From: Epiperipatus broadwayi
Lineage: Eukaryota; Onychophora; Udeonychophora; Euonychophora; Peripatidae
Direction of reading: 5' to 3'
NCBI GenBank assembly: GCA_028023455.1
Contig: JAQFVV010012394.1
Span: 20,480,353 to 20,544,352 of the forward strand
DNA: 64,000 nucleotides
Both the position numbers and the translations under genes were made by a program. This document shows, piece after piece, positions 59,485 through 64,000 of this stretch; position 1 is the stretch's first letter; the number at the start of each line of letters is the position of its first letter. The notes under the pieces were generated by a model that ran no database searches, was not told the DNA's origin, and saw only the letters and a list, made by a program, of their open reading frames with translations.

Positions 59485-60190
59485 TAATCTTTGTATCCTT
59501 AGCTCTACTCATTAAATGATTGTAACAGCTCTCCTCTATATCATCAACTAACTGTTTTCTTTTATTTTTATCTTGCAACATATGTAATTTTCTTGTGTCA
59601 AAGGAACACCCAATCCAGTTAATTTTTTCTCATAATTAACTCAATAAATAATTATTTTTCACATATTCTTTCTAATTGTACATTGAAACAAGCAAAACCC
59701 TCCATACAGTAGTGCCACTCAGTGCCAACCAGAGTAATCAATGGATGCCAGAAGCCTTGTGCATAATTTTATGTGCTAGCATAAGAAATAGTGATCATGT
59801 GATGTAATTGTAGATTGCTGATTTTATTCATACAACTTATCTTTTTTATTTGACTCTCAGACACAATATTTGATGTTTCTTTCTTAAATTTAATTTCAAT
59901 GCACCATAAAGTATGCGCCTATATTTAGTAAAAGCCAATTTATCTGGTGCAATTTTTGCTACAATTTTTTTTTATCATTACTACTCAAATATTTAAAGAC
60001 ATTAACAATCTCTTTAAGTTTCAATTCAATGTGTCTAAATATGTTTTTTGTACCAAGTATTTTTAGTTTTATTTATATTTATTTTTACTTCAAATACACC
60101 ATTTCTAATATTAGTACATAACATTCTATTAACTTAACTTCATTATCTGAAGACCACCAGTAAATTTTATATAAAAAATCTAGATATGAT
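59485..60190 (-). pseudogene. RTE-like LINE C-terminal remnant, split by MITE B
   Basis: Minus strand. The 5' piece (about 60060-59830) reads LKLKEIVNVFKYLSSNDK and KLAFTKYRRILYGALKLNLR, the V..FKYLGS ... LYG zone that follows the RT palm. The 3' piece (59615-59470) reads NWIGCSFDTRKLHMLQDKNK, RKQLVDDIEESCYNHLMSRA and KDTKIKFDE, matching the W.GH..R ... DDI....Y..L...A.DR.....R end. A family B end (59694-59815) lies between the two. The 3' end meets, tail to tail, the plus-strand LINE remnant on the left. Confidence 0.65.
59694..59815. mobile_element. Foldback MITE family B, single arm
   Basis: AAAACCCTCCATACAGTAGT, GCCACTCAGTGCCAACCAGA, GTAATCAATGGATGCCAGAA, GCCTTGTGCATAA, then TGCTAGCATAAGAAATAGTG and ATCATGTGATGT (the family B flank). 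The complementary arm is lost. Inserted within a LINE remnant, so younger than it. Confidence 0.8.
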
Positions 60191-60764
60191 CCATATGAGG
60201 AGTGCCCAGAAGTTATGTTATTTTAGACCTGTTCACACTTTATACTATTGATAATTCTTATTGAAACAATGTGGGTAAGATATTGGACTTTAAAATCAAA
60301 ATCAAACATTGAATATTTTAAAATAAAATTAGGATAAAAAGTCCACTTATTTAATTTTTGATCTGGTTTTGAATCCAAGCTGAGCAGACTTAGAATTTTT
60401 TTAAATCAGGTACAATTTTTTTTCCCAAGTATCCAGCCCTTAGTTACCCAACTAACTATCCAATATTCATTAGTAAATGAATATTTGATTATTTTTAGTT
60501 AGGGTTTAAGACAAAATTGAAAAACTCCCCAAATCTTTCCACCTGATGAGTACCGTCTTTTTCCTCAGCATTTTTATTTATTAAGGTATGTTGGAACAGC
60601 TTTGGTCTTGATTTAGGCTATTTAAATTATTTCTTTTATCTCACCTGCTTAAAAAAATCTTAGGTGAAATATGAGATTCAGATATCTTGATGAATTTAAG
60701 ATTTATTAAAGTGTATGCATCTTAACTATCACACGACCACCATATCCTATGCTTACATAAGCTG
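60191..60764. other. No recognised feature
   Basis: A+T-rich. 60410-60490 has short Thr/Pro-like codons (CCAGCCCTTAGTTACCCAAC) but no sustained frame. Confidence 0.4.
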
Positions 60765-61330
60765 TTAGAACAGTAACAAACTCTCTCTATAGTAGTGCCA
60801 CCCAGTGCAAGCCTTAGTATTCCATGAATGTAAGAAGGTTTTTTCATAAAATCTCTAGTGTCTACTCATCTAATGTTCCCAGATTAGTTTCTAGCTTGTG
60901 GCTTTCATCATTGAGAAGCCTTAGATCTGAGAGCATTGCATCTATAACTTAAGGATATAATGTAACTTTCCAGCAGCCACCTTTTACCTATTAAGTAATT
61001 ATTAAACTAGGAGCTCAAGATGAAAACACAATCATGTTTTCAATCCAAGCTCATTCACTTGTGTGGTCATATAGATCTGAACTCAGTTCAGTCACCACAA
61101 TCCTGTGAGCAGGATTGGTATAAAACTACTTAATGATAAAAAAGGTGACTGCTGGAAGATTGTTTTAGATCCTAAGATTTAGATGCAATGCTCTTAGATC
61201 CAAAACTCATTGATGAAAGCCACAAACTAGAAACTAGTATGAGGATATAAGATGAGTAGTAGTCACTAGATAGAGATTTTATGCACAAACCTTCTTGCAT
61301 CTTGTGACATTATTATGTGAAGAGTTTGTT
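60765..61330. mobile_element. Foldback MITE family B, longest copy
   Basis: Left arm: CAAACTCTCTCTATAGTAGT, GCCACCCAGTGCAAGCC, then ATCTCTAGTGTCTACTCATC, AGATTAGTTTCTAGCTTGTG and GCAGCCACCTTTTA. The right arm repeats these in complement (AAAGGTGACTGCTGG, CACAAACTAGAAACTAGTAT, GATGAGTAGTAGTCACTAGA, ...GAAGAGTTTGTTG). The middle (about 61000-61120) has ATGAAAACACAATCATGTTT, also at 13.52 kb. Probably close to the complete element of ~560 bp; shorter copies are internal deletions. No coding capacity. Confidence 0.85.
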
Positions 61331-61378
61331 GCTGTATCTATCTTTTTAATTTTTTAATATTTTAATATTTTGTTTAAT

Positions 61379-61404
61379 GTTTATTTATTTATTTATTTAT
61401 TAAA
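61379..61404. repeat. TTTA microsatellite
   Basis: Five to six TTTA units, just outside the foldback. Confidence 0.8.
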
Positions 61405-61675
61405 CATGTAAATGATTACTTATATATCCATCCCATATTTGGGCTATAAAAAATTGCAATTATTTTTACTGCAAAATATTCAATAATTTTGGTTGTTAAG
61501 ATCGATTAGGGAATAATTTACTTTTTCATCAAACTATTCATCGATAATTTTTTAATAATAAAAACCAAAATAATTTTTATCTGAATCTGAGGATTCTATT
61601 CCATTAAGATAAATTAATACAACTCACATGAAAACTTTTTCTTCTGTTATGCATATTTTGCAATGCTTTTTAATG

Positions 61676-61960
61676 ACTTATATGGTTCAGTGCAATGGTA
61701 GGGTGTCAGATATTAGAGATCAAGATTCATGGACCATGGCCCAGCTGTATTACTTTGGTGTTCAAACATACGATGAATTCTTAAACACTAAACCATTTAA
61801 CAATTTTTATTATAATATTTTTAAATATCTGATATGATTTAATACAGTAATAGAGTGTTGGACTCAATATCTAAGGATTTATGGATAGCAGTTCAGCTCT
61901 GCCATGTCCAGTGTTCAAATGTTAAATAACATCCTGAAAGATATACCACTCAATTACAGT
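61676..61960 (+). repeat. Two tandem SINE D copies
   Basis: First copy: GACTTATATGGTTCAGTGCA, ATGGTAGGGTGTC, 'gattcatggaccatggccca', to about 61810. Second, 61828-61960: ATGATTTAATACAGTAATAG, AGTGTTGGACTC, 'cagctctgccatgtccagtg'. B-box positions are eroded in both. A 69-codon ORF spanning the first copy is incidental. Confidence 0.6.
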
Positions 61961-62771
61961 TGGACTACACTGTATCTGATTGCACAACTTCAATTAAATT
62001 CTATTTAAAGAAAATGTAAACAAACAAACAAAAATATAAATAAACAAAAAAAAACATTAAAATTTGCAAATTTTACAATTTTCAGCAGCCATTTTTTCAT
62101 CTCTCAATGCCAAATATAATTAATAAAATTTCTTCAGTTTACATTGAAAGCACATCAATTTTATAATTCCTTTATTACACTTTCCAAATTTGATGTGCTA
62201 TATTTTGTTTAATAACATATTTTTTGAATGCAATGCTAAAAGTTTTATAAAATTTTAGAATATATTAAAAAATACTTTGATAATGAATATTTCTAAAGTG
62301 TAATTTTCACTACAACACTCTCATGTTAGACAAATACTGGTTTCTATCTGCTTTTAATATCTTGTGGAGGGTTGTAATCATAAACATATGACCAAAGGTA
62401 TGTGAAAAAGATGTAAAATCCTCAAGATACACATTTTATGCTGAACTGGAACTCATCAGTTGACTCAGATTACATTCTCTGACACATATATTTATCATTG
62501 TCAGTGTATATAGATGTTCAATTACTACAGTTTAACTGATGTGTCAAACTTGCTGTGCTCACAACTTTGACACAAACCACTTGATGGAAGTATACTAATA
62601 ATTTTTATGATTCATTCATTAAAAGTGGATAATTTCTAGTTTAATGGATTACTTATAAAAAATTATTAATAAAAGTTGATACTAATTTAAAATCATCAAA
62701 ATAATTACAGAGATCCCAATTATGTTTCTATAAAAAAAGAAAATTATTGATACAAAAAAGAATATCGCCTA
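61961..62771. other. No recognised feature
   Basis: A+T-rich spacer; nothing supportable. Confidence 0.45.
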
Positions 62772-62835
62772 GAGCAATGGTCGGCAACTTTTTAGATATT
62801 GCGGACCACTAACATAATTTTTAAAGGTACAAATT
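62772..62835 (+). mobile_element. Possible hAT-type element terminus
   Basis: AGCAATGGTCGGCAACTTTTT then ATTGCGGACCACT is the style of hAT terminal repeats (CAGTGGTCGGCAAACTTTT...). No matching right end or 8-bp duplication was found in the rest of the window, so it is a fragment or chance. Confidence 0.35.
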
Positions 62836-63589
62836 AATACGAGAATTGAGTATGATATACATACATATTTATTTATATATTAATATGTTTTATAATTTGT
62901 TAAAAAATTATTATTATTTTTTTTTTGTTAAATAATGTTCATTTTATTTCATAAAAATAAATGGATGTATAAATAGGTATTTGCTACATTTTATATATGT
63001 AATTTTCTAATTCTTATTTAGCATATAAAAGCGATTTACCCGCTGACAAAGAAGCTGCAAAAACCAAAAACAATTAAATGGGCCGAGCACTTTCGAGGTT
63101 TTCCCTCATATTCATGGCCAACATAAGTTATAAATCATTTATGTAGTATTGTTAACTAATAAAATATGCAAATGTAAGTGCAAATTAGTTTGTCCATTTT
63201 TTCGAGATAGAAAAGCACGTGTCATGTCTATTGATGGAATTGTTGTCACTGATAATAAAATACGCCTCCTTGACTTTTCTTTTGCAGTCGTTGGCTTGAT
63301 TCAATTTACAAAAATTATTTAAGATTAATAATGAATAGTATTCTATTCTTTAATAATTTTTATAGATGTGTTCAAAATTCTTAATAAAATTTTTTGTTTG
63401 GTAGTTTACTCTTAGCATGTTGAAACCGCTTGAGGATGTAATTTTTATGTAAACAAACAGAAATATTACATTACTGGCTATTGTTGTTTTTTTTGATTTA
63501 GAATAAAATCATAAATAATAAAATTTATGTAAAAGAAATAAAATAAATTCTAGAAATCCGTTTTTTTTTTTTTTTGGTAATTTTTATTT
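62836..63589. other. No recognised feature
   Basis: A+T-rich with long T tracts near 62918 and 63561; 63030-63110 is slightly richer in G+C with no frame. Confidence 0.45.
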
Positions 63590-63900
63590 TTCTAAAATAA
63601 AATTAGGAATTTTAACAACAATAAATAAAAACAAATAATTTCTTCAAAACAACATCGTTTGCATGCAAATAAAATTTGTAACTTTAACATGATGAAAAAT
63701 AAATAATTTCTCTAAAACAACATCAAGGCAACAAAAAAAAAATTTGGAATTTTAACAGGCATAGAAATAAATAATTTCTCCAAACAACATCATGGCCACG
63801 CAAATAAAATTTGTAATTTTAACATGAATAGAAATAAATAAGTTCTCAAAAACAACTTCATGGCCATGCATATATAATTTGTAATTTCAACAACGCTTAA
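63590..63900. repeat. Tandem array, ~65-70-bp unit, about 4.5 copies
   Basis: Recurring blocks: ATAAATAATTTCTYCAAAAC, AACATCATGGCCATGCAAAT and AAAATTTGTAATTTTAACAT. Units start near 63625, 63690, 63762 and 63830, with a partial one before. Units diverge by substitutions and small indels. Confidence 0.75.
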
Positions 63901-64000
63901 AATGAGACAGGTATTTTGACAACATAATAAAAAACATTAACAAAATAAAAAAATAGCTCAACAAACAAGTCCAAATTACACTGAGTGACACCCAACTCGA

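Noticed and set aside
61628-61837. 69-codon ORF as a secreted peptide
   Set aside because: The start looks signal-like, but most of the frame is a SINE D copy.

Overview
The window looks like non-coding nuclear DNA from an A+T-rich, repeat-dense animal genome. No intact protein gene, rRNA or functional tRNA gene was recognised. Almost everything identifiable is mobile DNA or its debris: non-LTR retrotransposons of the RTE and CR1/L2/jockey types, Penelope-like elements (PLEs) with GIY-YIG ends, several tRNA-derived SINE-like families, MITE or foldback DNA elements, and a few tandem arrays. The host is probably an invertebrate, judging from the mix of RTE, PLE, hammerhead-bearing repeats and MITEs, together with a degraded copy of an animal-type Pumilio RNA-binding domain. 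I cannot name the species.

Layout. 1-9.6 kb: A+T-rich filler, a 240-bp palindrome with a hammerhead-ribozyme-like core in each arm (1.6-1.84 kb), a candidate exon (4.15 kb), a palindrome of SINE tails with amplified 42/21-bp units (7.83-8.33 kb), and a PLE remnant split by a SINE tail (8.8-9.6 kb). 13.3-21.2 kb: part of foldback MITE family B, an RTE remnant (14.5-15.5 kb), a TA-flanked MITE (16.2-16.65 kb), a large foldback element (20.26-20.85 kb) and a second candidate exon (21.12 kb). 23-29 kb: a head-to-head SINE A pair, a SINE C, a pogo-like DNA element and two family B foldbacks. 30.9-35.9 kb: an inverted tRNA-like repeat, the Pumilio pseudogene (32.3-33.05 kb), an 850-bp MITE, another head-to-head SINE A pair invaded by an RTE 3' end, and SINE C copies. 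36.4-39.1 kb: Helitron-like debris carrying a second copy of the large foldback, then a PLE endonuclease fragment. 39.6-45.4 kb: a SINE A, family B, a SINE C and a ~60-bp tandem array made from a SINE tRNA-like head. 45.9-50.5 kb: the best-preserved PLE (reverse transcriptase plus GIY-YIG), an RTE remnant and a MITE. 50.7-64 kb: a miniature hairpin, two further tandem arrays, an unidentified G-poor coding-like stretch (55.0-56.3 kb), CR1/L2/jockey and RTE remnants, the longest family B copy, and SINE D copies.

The parts do not form a pathway; the shared theme is repeat dynamics. The short repeats depend on machinery encoded by the RTE, CR1-like and PLE families, although every autonomous copy here carries stops or frameshifts. 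The window is unusually rich in inverted, hairpin-forming repeats: at least ten are visible. Letters A to E and G for repeat families are labels of mine. All identifications are from reading translations and repeat alignments by eye; boundaries of repeats are approximate to about 10-20 bases.
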